Shown: positions 27,201 to 36,900, numbered from the stretch's first letter. The stretch is DNA of 64,000 nt from Lamellibrachia columna (GCA_963662155.1 OY759272.1:49054066-49118065); one strand, 5' to 3'. The notes: generated by a model from the letters alone, not told the origin. Translations and numbers: made by a program.

Positions 27201-27387
27201 AATTTGGGACACCATCCTTCTACAACACTCCATTTCTCACAGAAAAAAACTGCCCCCTAGGCAATATTTGTTGAAGTATGCATCTTCTAGGACTGATAAC
27301 CTCCTTCAGAAGAAATATTGTGAGACGTTGAGTGAGAATTACATAACATAACAGGTTGCATTATGTTTGCAGGGAATGATGCGATAA
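11969..27387 (+). CDS. RGS3-like: Gene A: RGS3-like C2-PDZ protein without RGS domain (5' end uncertain)
   Basis: Spliced model: 11,969-12,236 (tentative), 19,407-19,550, 19,924-19,974, 20,688-20,746, 20,936-21,030, 22,942-23,010, 23,253-23,313, 24,851-24,973, 25,480-25,564, 26,262-26,367, 26,772-26,943, 27,373-27,387. All joins keep frame, giving about 415 codons plus stop; no start ATG was found upstream. Residues about 138-275 form a C2 domain (QLKLRAYLNCGHLTVH, VSVWNRD, LLGCMSFG, GWYYLLS). Residues about 291-368 form a PDZ domain with carboxylate-binding loop GYGF and RVGDRILRVNG. A Ser-rich tail of about 45 residues ends MEGMMR. C2-then-PDZ order plus the GCMSFG...GWYYLL block is that of RGS3, a G-protein regulator. 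The RGS domain is absent, so GAP activity is not expected; an adaptor or membrane-scaffold role is inference. The C2 loops lack most calcium-binding aspartates. Confidence 0.85.
12300..12392 (+). mobile_element. LINE 3' tail (CR1/L2-like)
   Basis: GTACAGCGCATTGATCCATA followed by a (TTA)n tract resembles the conserved 3' terminus of L2/CR1-type LINEs. It lies in gene A intron 1. Confidence 0.45.
12665..12757. repeat. (CAA)n with duplicated flank
   Basis: The segment GCTGTCAGCTATTAGG-YTATATCC plus CAA units occurs twice in tandem. The first copy carries an expanded CAA run. Confidence 0.8.
12941..13190. repeat. 20-bp degenerate tandem repeat, about 12 copies
   Basis: Units of the type TCTCCTTCCCTGACATTGTA drift along the array to TAGCCTTTCCCTAGGATTGTA. 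Confidence 0.85.
13236..14366. repeat. 71-bp tandem repeat, 16 copies
   Basis: Unit begins GTGATTTAGTAGCAGTGACA and includes CTGTGCCAATAAAACTAC. Copies differ at only a few positions. About 1.4 copies of the same unit occur inside the TIR element at 10,441-10,545, so the array grew from a dispersed module. It lies in gene A intron 1. Confidence 0.97.
14367..14478. repeat. Single-copy continuation of the dispersed module
   Basis: This stretch (GAGCTCCATTCTACTTGGCG, then one AAGTAAAAGATCCCACAAAG) matches 10,545-10,650 nearly base for base. Here the 71-bp part is expanded and the 68-bp part is not. Confidence 0.9.
14479..15467. other. Intron sequence, no exon recognised
   Basis: Part of gene A intron 1. 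It starts with a GC-rich segment (GGGCGCTGCGTTAGCCGCTG) flanked by AGGATG and CATCCT and by two ACAACCGG copies, possibly the end of a small dispersed repeat. Confidence 0.35.
15468..15722. repeat. 30-bp tandem repeat, 8-9 copies
   Basis: Unit begins CTACAGACAAAATCTCATGA. Copies end either CATAATCG or CATAATCA. Gene A intron 1. Confidence 0.95.
15723..16970. other. Intron sequence, nothing recognised
   Basis: AT-rich part of gene A intron 1. Short open frames only. Confidence 0.4.
16971..17157. repeat. About 17-bp degenerate tandem repeat, 10-11 copies
   Basis: Units of the type CAGTGTACACAAAAATC vary in the length of the A run. Gene A intron 1. Confidence 0.85.
17386..17563. repeat. 11-bp tandem repeat, about 16 copies
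   Basis: Unit CCCATCAGTAA with occasional TCCATCAGTAA. Gene A intron 1. Confidence 0.95.
17564..19406. other. Distal part of gene A intron 1
   Basis: No exon recognised with confidence. A TATATAAATA box-like string near 18,100 is followed by a GTAAGTTA donor-like site near 18,142. This could mark an alternative first exon, but no coding frame supports it. A run of nine or more G lies near 18,995. Confidence 0.3.
19407..19550 (+). CDS. RGS3-like: Gene A exon: linker before the C2 domain
   Basis: Acceptor GGTTTCAG, donor GTTGGT (weak). Enters in phase 1 and leaves in phase 1. Encodes DVLESTRIEEPHLTETMENF..., then MLEICER and FQAYK. The last parts align with MLEFCEK and YQTYE in gene B exon 43,654-43,806. 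An ATG at 19,454 could serve as an alternative start. Confidence 0.8.
19924..19974 (+). CDS. RGS3-like: Gene A exon: C2 strand 1
   Basis: 51 bp between CTGTCTGTAG and GTAAGT. Encodes GQLKLRAYLNCGHLTVH, the first beta strands of the C2 domain. Same length and phase as gene B 41,131-41,181. Confidence 0.9.
20110..20479. repeat. 18-bp repeat grading into a 26-bp repeat
   Basis: First units TTTGAATCTTGTTTTYAT (18 bp). Later units gain CTCCACAC (26 bp) by insertion. The array lies between two C2 exons of gene A. Confidence 0.93.
20688..20746 (+). CDS. RGS3-like: Gene A exon: C2 loop 1
   Basis: Encodes VKKAKHLTSKWGNTCNAFVK. The calcium-binding loop, which in typical C2 domains carries aspartates (D..G.SDPYV), has N and T instead. 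The gene B counterpart is 9 nt shorter. Confidence 0.9.
20936..21030 (+). CDS. RGS3-like: Gene A exon: C2 middle strands
   Basis: 95 bp, exactly the length of gene B 37,853-37,947. Encodes VSIVPHSQRHARCRTDVVG and NHPVYDEKFSF, the N-P-x-(Y/F)-(D/N)-E strand typical of C2 domains. Confidence 0.92.
21598..22164. repeat. 28-bp tandem repeat, about 20 copies
   Basis: Units of the type CATTGCATAATTGGGTCAAT plus GATCATAA, degenerate at the ends and uniform in the middle. Gene A intron between C2 exons. Confidence 0.92.
22221..22353. repeat. 27-bp tandem repeat, 5 copies
   Basis: Unit begins GTGGACATGATCCCTTACTG; copies are identical. Confidence 0.95.
22764..22802. repeat. Perfect hairpin, 14-bp arms
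   Basis: CATGGTATGATTAG and its exact reverse complement CTAATCATACCATG are separated by 11 nt. It lies in a gene A intron, just before the 15-bp array. Confidence 0.85.
22811..22910. repeat. 15-bp tandem repeat, 6-7 copies, close to a splice acceptor
   Basis: Unit GTTAACCCTRCGTGT. The array ends 31 bp before the exon at 22,942, so it occupies the region where the branch point is expected. Confidence 0.93.
22942..23010 (+). CDS. RGS3-like: Gene A exon: C2 strand before loop 3
   Basis: Encodes ETLNLDASTRIIVSVWNRDSNK. VWNRD replaces the W-D-x-D of calcium-dependent C2 domains. Acceptor CTTGCAG, donor GTAAGT. Confidence 0.92.
23253..23313 (+). CDS. RGS3-like: Gene A exon: C2 signature LLGCMSFG
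   Basis: Encodes CTELLGCMSFGTENIITEKN. Same length (61 bp) as gene B 36,643-36,703. This block is the best single match to RGS3-type C2 domains. Confidence 0.93.
23377..24638. repeat. 36-bp minisatellite, 35 copies
   Basis: Unit begins GTGGGTAAACCTCCATAGTC. Variable sites are CTCC/CTTC, CTGC/CTAC and TACG/TATG/TACA. It fills most of the gene A intron between 23,313 and 24,851. Long open frames on both strands are a product of the period being a multiple of three. Confidence 0.97.
24851..24973 (+). CDS. RGS3-like: Gene A exon: C2 end and C2-PDZ linker
   Basis: Encodes DVRGWYYLLSDTVGASKHL... then a linker ending CWMDSQT. GWYYLL...KHL is the RGS3-type end of the C2 domain. The gene B counterpart is 30 nt longer. 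Confidence 0.93.
25480..25564 (+). CDS. RGS3-like: Gene A exon: PDZ N-terminal half
   Basis: Encodes VSITRQGRAGYGFRVAGHSS and AEVSNVAP. GYGF is the carboxylate-binding GLGF-type loop. Acceptor GATTGACAG, donor GTATGG. Confidence 0.92.
25823..26122. repeat. 12-bp perfect tandem repeat, 25 copies
   Basis: Unit AGATTACTAAGT repeated with no visible mismatch over 300 bp, so probably a very recent expansion. Gene A intron within the PDZ coding region. Confidence 0.97.
26262..26367 (+). CDS. RGS3-like: Gene A exon: PDZ C-terminal half
   Basis: Encodes GSAAELAGLRVGDRILRVNG and FYTMTSSSDAVARIIK: the A-A-x-x-A-G-L-x-x-G-D and V-N-G core of a PDZ domain. 106 bp, as in gene B. Confidence 0.94.
26772..26943 (+). 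CDS. RGS3-like: Gene A exon: PDZ last strand and Ser-rich tail
   Basis: Encodes SCLRHISLEVQRP (last PDZ strand), then a Ser/Arg-rich tail (ASRCSSSSDVSSVASSDRD) and CVRKLME. Acceptor TTTTTTACAG, donor GTATGT. Confidence 0.88.
27373..27387 (+). CDS. RGS3-like: Gene A terminal coding exon
   Basis: After TTATGTTTGCAG the frame continues G-M-M-R-stop. If the intron were not removed, the frame would run on from 26,943 and stop later, so this short end depends on the splice being used. Confidence 0.6.
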   Translation, partial: GMMR

Positions 27388-27745
27388 ACAGCAGAGGGCG
27401 CAAGCAAAGTGTTACCATGGCGATGGCATGATGCAGCATGATGCAATGAACACCATGACAACAGCAGTCATCTAAACAACGATCATCTAAACACTATGTG
27501 TAGAGTAGATTATTGTATATGAGTCTAATGTGAACATTGGTGAATCTACGTGATTCCAGTGTTAATGACCTCATAGAGCATAGAAATGTCCTGATTGTAG
27601 GACACTGCCTACAAATTGCCACTTGTGAATGACACTTCACTGTTGTACATTTTGTATATAATCTATTTATAAATGTTCAGTAGCTTTACACAGTGTACAC
27701 TGTTTGCTGTACAGCTTTTCTTGATGTATTTATTTTTTACAGAAT

Positions 27746-27751
27746 AATAAA
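27746..27751 (+). terminator. Gene A polyadenylation signal
   Basis: AATAAA about 360 bp after the stop codon, followed by a T-rich stretch (CTTTTTTT near 27,781). Confidence 0.55.
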
Positions 27752-29289
27752 TGTACCAAATTTATTTGCTGTGTGAACTGTCTTTTTTTAGCTGTTTGGT
27801 AACTGGAATTGTCTGCATGTCTGAATGCAAACATTATAAGCATCAAGAGTCAGTCCTGGTTCAGCCTGATTGCCACACACATTAACAGGAAACAAAAGTC
27901 ATGGTTTTGGGCCTATGCACCTATGCAAGAATGACTAAAACAACCATTTGCAACTACAATTAAGAATATCACGAATTTGCTTCCAAACTTTTGTTACATA
28001 TTTTGGCCTTTGTTTACTAAATTAGTCTGTTTTTCTGACATTTGATTAAGACTGTTTTGGTTTGTATACCGGCAAAACTTAATACGTAACTAGGTAGCAC
28101 AGGTGATCCTGGTTACCTGACTTCACACAACTTGGTCTTATGGGTTAACATGTCAGCCCTCAGTCAACTGGAGAAATGACTGCAATCTCACACTTTTAGA
28201 ACACATTCTGAGTAAACCCCCTATCTTTGATTTTAGTTGCACATCTTATAGGTGCATAGCCACAAAACATACGACTCCAAGCTGACATGCAATATTATAT
28301 ATGAGACCTATAATATATTGCATACACACCCTGTATATATATATATATATTGAACAATTTTGAGGCTATAAACTGTTTTGAAATGTTGATGCTGATTGTT
28401 ACTCAAATGGCTATAACCTTCTTTGATAATTGTATGGAGTATGGCATATTTTAGAGACTTTACTGGGGAAACATTACTGGACGGACTCTTGCAATTATCA
28501 AAAGGGGCACAACACAAATTACTAATTGCTTAGATAACAGGGATATATGTATCTATGTTCCATGTGTGGGTAATTTTCTGGAGGAACAGAGTTGTTTAAA
28601 ACAATTGCACAATGAAATAGATTTCAAAATATAAGCAGGAGACGGACAAGTCTTCCATTTGGTCAAAAGAAGTGCATATTTTGGTTTAAGTTGGAAAAGA
28701 AGATTTTAGTTAGAAATACTGGTCACTCACTATTTACAGCACCAAGGAATGACTAAGATGTAGATCCAAGATGGGAGCATACTGGTGAATGTCAAGTAGA
28801 ACAAAATTACATTTAAATTGGACACACTGAAAAAAGGCAGTACATAAACCTGTGTGGTGGGGGTGGGGGGTGGGAGGGGGGATGTTTTGAACATTTACCA
28901 TTATTGCATAGTTTCTCCCTACCTCCTGAACAAAGTTAGTGCAATTTTTGTCTGTGCCCAGGATCTAACATTGACTTGCTTGTACTAATTGTACAACTAA
29001 TTGTACAACTAATTGTACAACTGTGCCAAGACGCCATTTCTCACAGAATGGCCCACTTAGGTCTAGGCACACATCCTTTGTATGCAATCCAAACTAAATC
29101 TAAATGATCAGTTTTGTTGTAAAATTGTGCCCTTTTAAAATGCGGAAAGTGACCTTTCTGAACCTTTGCCTAGTAGAAATTTATTACTGAAGATAAATTT
29201 TATCTTTATGTGGAACATTACTCTTTTGACCGATGAAAGGGACCTTTCGAAAATTCAGTTTGATCAGCCGGTTTGTGAGGAATGGGACA
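27752..29289. other. Convergent intergenic region
   Basis: Lies between the 3' ends of genes A and B. I see no gene. It holds a G-quadruplex motif and a short TACAACTAATTG triplicate near 28,988-29,021. Confidence 0.4.
28859..28881 (+). other. G-quadruplex motif
   Basis: Four G runs of 5, 6, 3 and 6 separated by single bases. This fits the canonical pattern for a very stable parallel quadruplex on the plus strand, between the two converging genes. Confidence 0.7.
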
Positions 29290-29412
29290 TTTGACATCAG
29301 CCATGTGAATTGAGGCAGTGGGGAGTGAACAAAATGCCCAAGCATCAAAATGACTGCCAGAGGATTCAAACCCTCTTGATCGTTGTTCTAACAACTGAGC
29401 TGCTGTGTCACA
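29290..29412 (-). mobile_element. tRNA-derived SINE-like fragment
   Basis: On the minus strand GCTCAGTTGTTAGAAC (D-arm, A-box-like) is followed after only nine bases by GAGGGTTTGAATCCTC (T-arm, B-box). The anticodon arm is missing. A tail (GGGCATTTTGTTCACT) resembles the tail of the plus-strand copy at 54,670. Confidence 0.5.
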
Positions 29413-29518
29413 AACGAGTGTGTTTTACTCTATTACTGTTAATGTCCACATGTTGACATTAACTAATCTATGTAAATCACTAATAACAATCCAGCAGTTG
29501 AGAGAAATGTTCACATAA

Positions 29519-29524
29519 TTTATT
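29519..29524 (-). terminator. Possible gene B polyadenylation signal
   Basis: AATAAA on the minus strand about 1.2 kb beyond the gene B stop. Other AT-rich sites exist nearby. Confidence 0.3.
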
Positions 29525-30367
29525 ATGCACAACTATTTACACAATGATACAAGTATGTACAAAAAAATAAATATGATATATATACACAAATGACCATTTC
29601 AAGTATATCACAATACTAAATAATCTATACAGTATTCTACAATATACATAAATTACATATTTTTAAATACAATTGTACAAGTATTTACACTTATAAATCT
29701 TCTGGTAAACATTTTCAACAAGTTTATATATACATGAAAAAATAATATGTAATGGAAATGAATACCAAAATTATTACCACCATTTTGGATGCTACAAACT
29801 CACCATTTATGGTGTCAGTTTTAGAATAATATTCCTGACATGGAAAGAACACGGGACCCCTCAGAAATGGCCATCCCTCGGAAATGGTCACCCCTCAGAA
29901 ACGGTTACCCGTGGAAACGACCATTGTATCAGCATCCCAGATCTCAAATACCCCTTTAATCACACCATTTTATCTCAGTCACTTGGATGGCTGTTCTAGA
30001 GGGGTTCTACTTCGATGGCTGTTCTAGAGGGGTTGTAGTGTATTTAAGTTGTTCAAATTGGCACCTACAAATTACTTGTAAAATATCAACATTACTTTAC
30101 CAAGTAGACGTAACATCGGGTAATCAATTTAATTTAGTCAAGTGTTATTTTTCACAATTTCCATAGACGAAACCATGAATTTAATCACAGTTCAATGATC
30201 ACTGAACAAGAATATGGAGCACTAGAAAAGGCAACAGGTTCACCAATGACTAAATCAAATGTTGATCAAGTTGTTGCACTCCAAATACAAAATGCAGGTA
30301 TCAACATATCACAGAGTTCTGTAGGCAATAGGTACGTGACAAAAGTGACAGCCTCAGTCCATGTCTG

Positions 30368-30735
30368 TAAGCACTGTCCTCAGTAAGTGCTGTCCTTAGT
30401 AAGCACTGTCCTCAGTGAGTGCTGTCCTCAGTGAATGCTGTCCTCAGTAAGCACTGTCCTTAGTGAGTGCTGTCCTCAGTAAGCACTGTCCTCAGTAAGT
30501 GCTGTCCTCAGTAAGCACTGTCCCCAGTGAGTGCTGTCCTCAGTAAGCACTGTCCTCAGTGAGTGCTGTCCTCAGTGAGTGCTGTCCTCAGTAAGCACTG
30601 TCCTCAGTAAGTGCTATCCTCAGTAAGAAATGTCCTTTGTAATCGCTGTCCACAGAAAGTAATGTACTTTGTAAGCACTATCTTCAGTAAGCACTGTCCT
30701 TAGTAAGCACTCTCCTCAGTAAGCACTGTACTATC
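30368..30735. repeat. 16-bp minisatellite overlapping the gene B stop codon
   Basis: Units of the type CAGTAAGCACTGTCCT / CAGTGAGTGCTGTCCT. The upstream end (30,700-30,735) is part of the gene B reading frame, so the last codons and stop are repeat-derived. Confidence 0.92.
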
Positions 30736-30955
30736 CTCCGTAATCCAGTCTTCAGTGACCCATGAGTCGCTACAATCTTCACTCCCGCTGCAGTTGCTCA
30801 GACCTGTGCTGTTGGCACTCCAATTTGTACATCCCAGCAACATTGCATTCTGGGACACGATGGGTATCCTCTGTCGTTGCACTGCATTCTTGGTAGCTGG
30901 TTGAGGTCCTTGGGATAGTCGTTGTATCTCCAAGGTCACGTTAGTTTCACATAGT
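30700..30955 (-). CDS. RGS3-like: Gene B last exon: PDZ end and C-terminal tail
   Basis: Begins after TTGTTTTTTCAG. Encodes LCETNVTLEIQR (last PDZ strand), a Gln/Asn/Ser-rich stretch, then an acidic end (SGSEDCSDSWVTEDW, TVLTEESAY). The last 12 codons and stop are written in the 16-bp minisatellite, so allele length there could change the C-terminus. Confidence 0.85.
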
Positions 30956-33900
30956 CTGAAAAAACAATTGCCACGTTATGTTTGCTGTTATTGAATAAAC
31001 AAGCAGCGTGAATATGTTGAAAAAACAAACTTAGCAAATATCTAAGATGGATGGTTTACACATTAGCGAATGGCTTCCTTGTCCACTTGCAATCTGGGTT
31101 TGTCCATGGCAATGTTGTTAAATCTTGTTAAAGTTTCTGACAACTGACTTGAGAGCCAATGAATGAGATTTAATCAATTGTTTCAGTTTGATCACTGTAT
31201 GGCATGACTAAAATGACAGCTTGATTACCAGGTTTTAATTAATTATTTAAGCTTAATCAGCAGATGGCATGACTAAAATGATAAAATAAATTAGTTTTAG
31301 TTTGATCACCAGGTGGCACAACTGGGTCGTTCACCAGACTCAAGTAATTTTTTTAATACAGGTGGTGGTATATCTTCTCCACTGGGCATCTTCCTCTGAT
31401 CTGAGGGGGTATATCCAATTGTGTCTACATATTGTGTTTTTCTGAACTGGTGACAGCCCTTTGGCTGCGCTGTCAGCCAGGAGCTGTATCGTGGTGTAGT
31501 TTTATATCATTATACTAATTTTTATTGTATATTTTATGCAGTTCCGGAATATTAGTATTTTCTGTTACAAGCTGTCAGGACGACATGAATACAATATCAA
31601 ATACTTCTGTTGAGCCAACATGCTTGGGAGACCCAAGCTCGGCAGCGCACCAAAACAAAAGTCAGACCTGCCAACCCTGAGTGGCTCACACCTGTAAGGA
31701 TTGTGACAAAAATCCAAAAGATCTGCACAAAATCCTTAAAAATATATCCCGTCAATATGACGCAATACATCGACAAGATATATACTTTACACGTCAATGG
31801 TTGACTGTCGACTTTAGAGAAAACTACACAAATTTCAACTCATCTCATTTATTCACCAAACGGCAACACAACTGATGATGCTCCAACAATATACGCTTCC
31901 TTTTGCGACCTGATACAGCTGATTTAATCAGCAGACAGATTCTCCAGCTTGTTCTCGTACACTGCTCCCTTTGCCAAACAACGCACCAAGCATAATGCTC
32001 CCCGAGCTTCAATGGAGCAATCCTTCAAACATTCGCCCCCAGTCTGCCTGGTAAACACCAGCATACTGGTTTCGCTTTTTCGCTGGCGGTGGGCAAACAT
32101 CCATCTCGTTCGAAACGAAAAACTTGTCTGATTTCAAATTCGCTCACTCCTCTGATTTGCCACACGAATTACCGTTGTACTCTCACGCTAGAGCACAACG
32201 TTCTCTGATCTACACTGACACGTGCTTACAGCAATAATACGCTGATTGTTCGATCGTTTTTCGCAATCATTGAACAATTTCTCATAAATTTAGCATATAA
32301 AACGAAAAAAAAATGTTTGTTTCTTAAAGACAAAAATCCGTAAGGAAACACTCTTACATCCGTAAAATTATGAAAAATCGTACAACATATGGCTAATCCG
32401 TAAGGGTTGGCAGGTCTGGGTTAAGCAGTTCCTAATTGATAAGCAGTTCCAGTTGTAAACATATGAATTGGTATGCTGGGGAGCTATGGAGGATAGCAAG
32501 TTTAAGCAGGTGGGTTTTTTAGTTTTAAAAACGTTTTACCTGCAGATTATATTGTTTGTAGTTTTTCTTTAATTTTGGGTCCTAAAAACAAAGTGGAATG
32601 AAATCAGCAGAGCAGCTGAAACTTTGAGGGAGGAGTAGTTTACTGGATAGAAAAAATAGTGTACACCTGAACTGATATTGGTCAGAAAAAAATGTACCTA
32701 ATGCAGTTTCTATTTTGGACTATTACTTGATTTTTTTATTTAGAAAGATTATGATAGCTCTGAGTACATATTCAGGAATCACCTTTAATCAACATCCGAA
32801 GTGCATGATCATGTCTATAAGGTGTATCAACAACCAGGGCTGTGCTTACTGCCTACCTGATGATCTTAGCGACTGTGTCTGCAGCCAGCATAGAGACCAC
32901 CTGGCCGTTGATGCGAGTGATGCTATCATTGGGTAAGACCCCCGCCTCGTCTGCTGGGGACTCTGTCAACAGACACACGCAGGTGATCAATCCATGGTGA
33001 AACAAATTTTATTTATCAGGCAGAAATGTCACCAACAAAACAACTTTATTAATATTTATTATCTATGTCATGTTGCTATTTTACTAACTTTTCAAATGGT
33101 TCATGATTAAATTTATTTGCCCATCTTCATTATCTTAAAACAAAATATTATATATAATATAATATTACCTATAATATTATAAGTATTGTTGTACCGCAAT
33201 AGATTACTTAATTACGAGACATTGCAAAGCACTATTAATTGTACTGAAATTTGTTTTAATGAACCACCATCTTTTAATATAGTTTGACAGTTTCCTGTTT
33301 ATGAACTTGTCATATTCAGAATGCAGTGTAAATATGATATTCATAAAAAAATATAATTAGAGGTAATGGTCAAATAAAGACAAAATTGTGGTTCATTAAA
33401 ACACATTTGGGTGGTCAAGATGTTACATTTGGGTGGTCAAGATGTTACATTTGGGTGGTCAAGATGTTACATTTGGATGGTCAAGATGTTATATTTGGGT
33501 GGTCAAGATGTTACATTTGGGTGGTCAAGATGTTACATTTGGGTGGTCAAGATGTTACATTTGGGTGGTCAAGATGTTACATTTGGATGGTCAAGATGTT
33601 ACATTTGGGTGGTCAAGATGTTACATTTGGGTGGTCAAGATGTTACATTTTGGCAGTCAAGATGTTACATTTGGATGGTCAATGTTATAATAGATTTAGT
33701 TTACAGTATATATAGGTGGCAACTTTTATGGTTTACCCATAAGTAGGTTTTTTAAAGGTTCAGCTCACACAGGCAGTGCAACATTTCACACGGCCACGGG
33801 CAAACATGTTTTAACTTTTATTAGGCGCATTACCGTGCATATATACACAACACAATATTTTTTTATTTACTTTAGAATTTGAAACGGACAATAGGCCTTA

Positions 33901-36900
33901 AAAACCCTGCCCATAAGTCTTATGGATTCTATTCAATGCGACAGCCTTATGGGATAGGAGACATTCATTACAGCTTTGTGTTTTTTTCAAGGCTATTTGT
34001 ATTATGGGATACAGTCTGTGTTGTCAAATTGCACGCAAATAACAGTAACAGATCATCAGATCAACAGTTCAAACCACAGAGACCAGTCTTATAAGATCCA
34101 ATGAATATAAGTTAGCACAGCGAGGTCCTTCTGAGCTCTCACCTGGCTCGACTGTGTAGATGTGTGCTGGACGACCACCGGCCACTGTGAAGCCAAAGCC
34201 ATCGTCCCCTCGCTGGACCACCAACTGAAAGAGACGAGAAATGGTCACTGACGGTATCAATGCACCTATAATCACTAGATGGCGCACACATCTGCCTCAG
34301 CGCATTTATAATCACTAGATGGCGCATCTAGCCGACATGTAGCTGGGAGCAGAATGAGATGGGCAGGACATGTGCAAAGAATGGGCGAAGACAGACTGTC
34401 AAAAAGAGCCTGGAAAGCAGAAGAGGGTGGCAGAAGAAGAAGAGGAAGACCAAAGCTGCGATGGAAAGACTGTGTGAAACAAGACCTTGAAAGGGCAGGT
34501 ATGAAAGACCAAGAGTGGAAGACCACCGCAGAAGACAGAGGGAGATGGAGTACATTAACAATGAAAGTGGAAGAAGCAATCAAGTGACTTGGGCCCCACC
34601 CCACAAGGGAACAAGGGGAAGAAGAGATGGCGCATGTATCTGTCTCAGTGTGTTTATAATCACTAGATGGCGCATGTATCTGTCTCAGTGTGTTTATAAT
34701 CACTAGATGGCACATGTATCTGTCTCAGTGTGTTTATAATCACTAGATGGCGCATGTATCTGTCTCAGTGTGTTTATAATCACTAGATGGCGCATGTATC
34801 TGTCTCAGTGTGTTTATAATCACTAGATGGCGCATGTATCTGTCTCAGTGTGTTTATAATCACTAGATGGCGCATGTATCTGTCTCAGTGTGTTTATAAT
34901 CACTAGATGGCGCATGTATCTGTCTCAGTGTGTTTATAATCACTAGATGGCACATGTATCTGTCTCAGTGTGTTTATAATCACTAGATGGCGCATGTGTA
35001 TAAATATACATAAATTCATTAGTACCTCTATTATAAGCTGCATCAATGTTCTATTACTTTAGTGCAGCATACAATATCAGATTCAAAGAATTAAAACACT
35101 GTAGCATTTCACATCAATGCAGGAGTGTTGCTCAATACTCAAGAAAATGACAACATTAAAACTCCTTCTCGATGAAATTTCTTTCGTTTGCCTCATTTTC
35201 AGAATCATGTCACAAAATATTCAAACCTATCTTGTATCCGCTATGATATACTACTACCTCATTTGTGCAAATGTGTTATTTAATTTTGATGAAATCATAA
35301 CACAAACTATTAAATTACTTCTGACTGGGTCTTGTCGAAATTTTGTGAAAAAGGGCAAACCAGGATGATTGAGCCTCTATACGCCGTGACATAAGGTTAT
35401 TTACTCTTTCGCAAGTTACCTGCTCTAACAACAAACAGCTTTAAATACCCTGAAATGTGTTAATCTTCATACAAACATAAACAAACCTTGTGTGCTTGTC
35501 TGACCAGTTGTTTGTCCTTGGGGTCTGTGGTCAACTGAGGTCCCGGGGTGGACGGACATCGCGTTGAGCTGTTTATGTCCAGCAGATGCTTGAATCTGCC
35601 GACCGACTCAGACAGGAGAAAGTACCAGCCCGATACACCCTGCAGTACCAACACAGACACAACATGTTACAGAAGTACTAGTCTGATACACCCTGCAGAA
35701 CCAACACAGACACAACACGTTACAGAAGTACTAGTCTGATACACCATGCAGAACCAACACAGACACAACACGTCACAGAAGTACCTGTCTGATACACCCT
35801 GCAGAACCTGCAGAACCAACACAGACACAACACGTTACAGAAGCACCAGCCCGATACACCCTGCAGAACCAACACAGACACAACACGTTACAGAAGTACC
35901 TGTCTGATACACCCTACAGAACCAACACAGACACAACACGTTACAGAAGTACTAGTCTGATACACCCCGCAGAACCAACACAGACACAACACGTCACAGA
36001 AGTACCTGTCTGATACACCCTGCAGAACCAACACAGACACAACACGTCACAGAAGTACCAGCCCGATACAATCTGCAGAACCAACACAGACACAACATGT
36101 TACAGAAGTACCAGTCTGATACACCCAACAGAACCAACACAGACACAACACGTCACAGAAGTACCAGCCCGATACACCCTGCAGAACCAACACAGACACA
36201 ACACGTTACAGAAGTACCAGTCTGATACACCCAACAGAACCAACACAGACACAGCACGTCACAGAAGTACCAGTCTGATCCACCCTACAGAACCAACACA
36301 GACACAACACGTCACAGAAGTACCAGTCTGATACACCCGCAGAACCAACACAGACTGTTTAGGTTTAGTAAGAAATGTAGCGACCAACACAACCATATAT
36401 TGGTCAATGTTAGCTCATTTCTACAAATTATTAAAGGCCGGTTTACACAAGCAATTTGTGGCTACTGTTGTGTTGCTGGAATTGGGGCTGGGTCAAATTT
36501 GATCGACAGTCGTGAGCGGTAACTGACTGGCAACATAACTTAACTGTGCCTTATCTTGTGACATACTATTGCTTGACCAATGGGCACAAATCACTTGTAT
36601 AAACCAGCCTTTGTGATGATCTTGATTTATTTGATCACTTACGTCTTTTTTCTCCATGATGTTCTTGATTCCGAACGACATGCAGCCAAGTAGTTGACTG
36701 TGACTGCAAGTGAGGGAGTAGTTTGTAAAGTTAAAGTGTCGTCCTTTCACAAATACACAAACACTTTCTATCATACTTGATACCATCTTACACTGGATGC
36801 ACCTGCTGTAATGCATTACAAAAACCTCTGCATTTTCTGTTTTTTAAATAAAATATATTTTAGTAAAACAACACAATTCTGTGTAGCTTATCTTCAGGGT

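Noticed and set aside
29360..29400. A functional tRNA gene on the minus strand
   Set aside because: D- and T-arm-like sequences are present, but the anticodon arm and acceptor stem are missing; a SINE remnant explains it.
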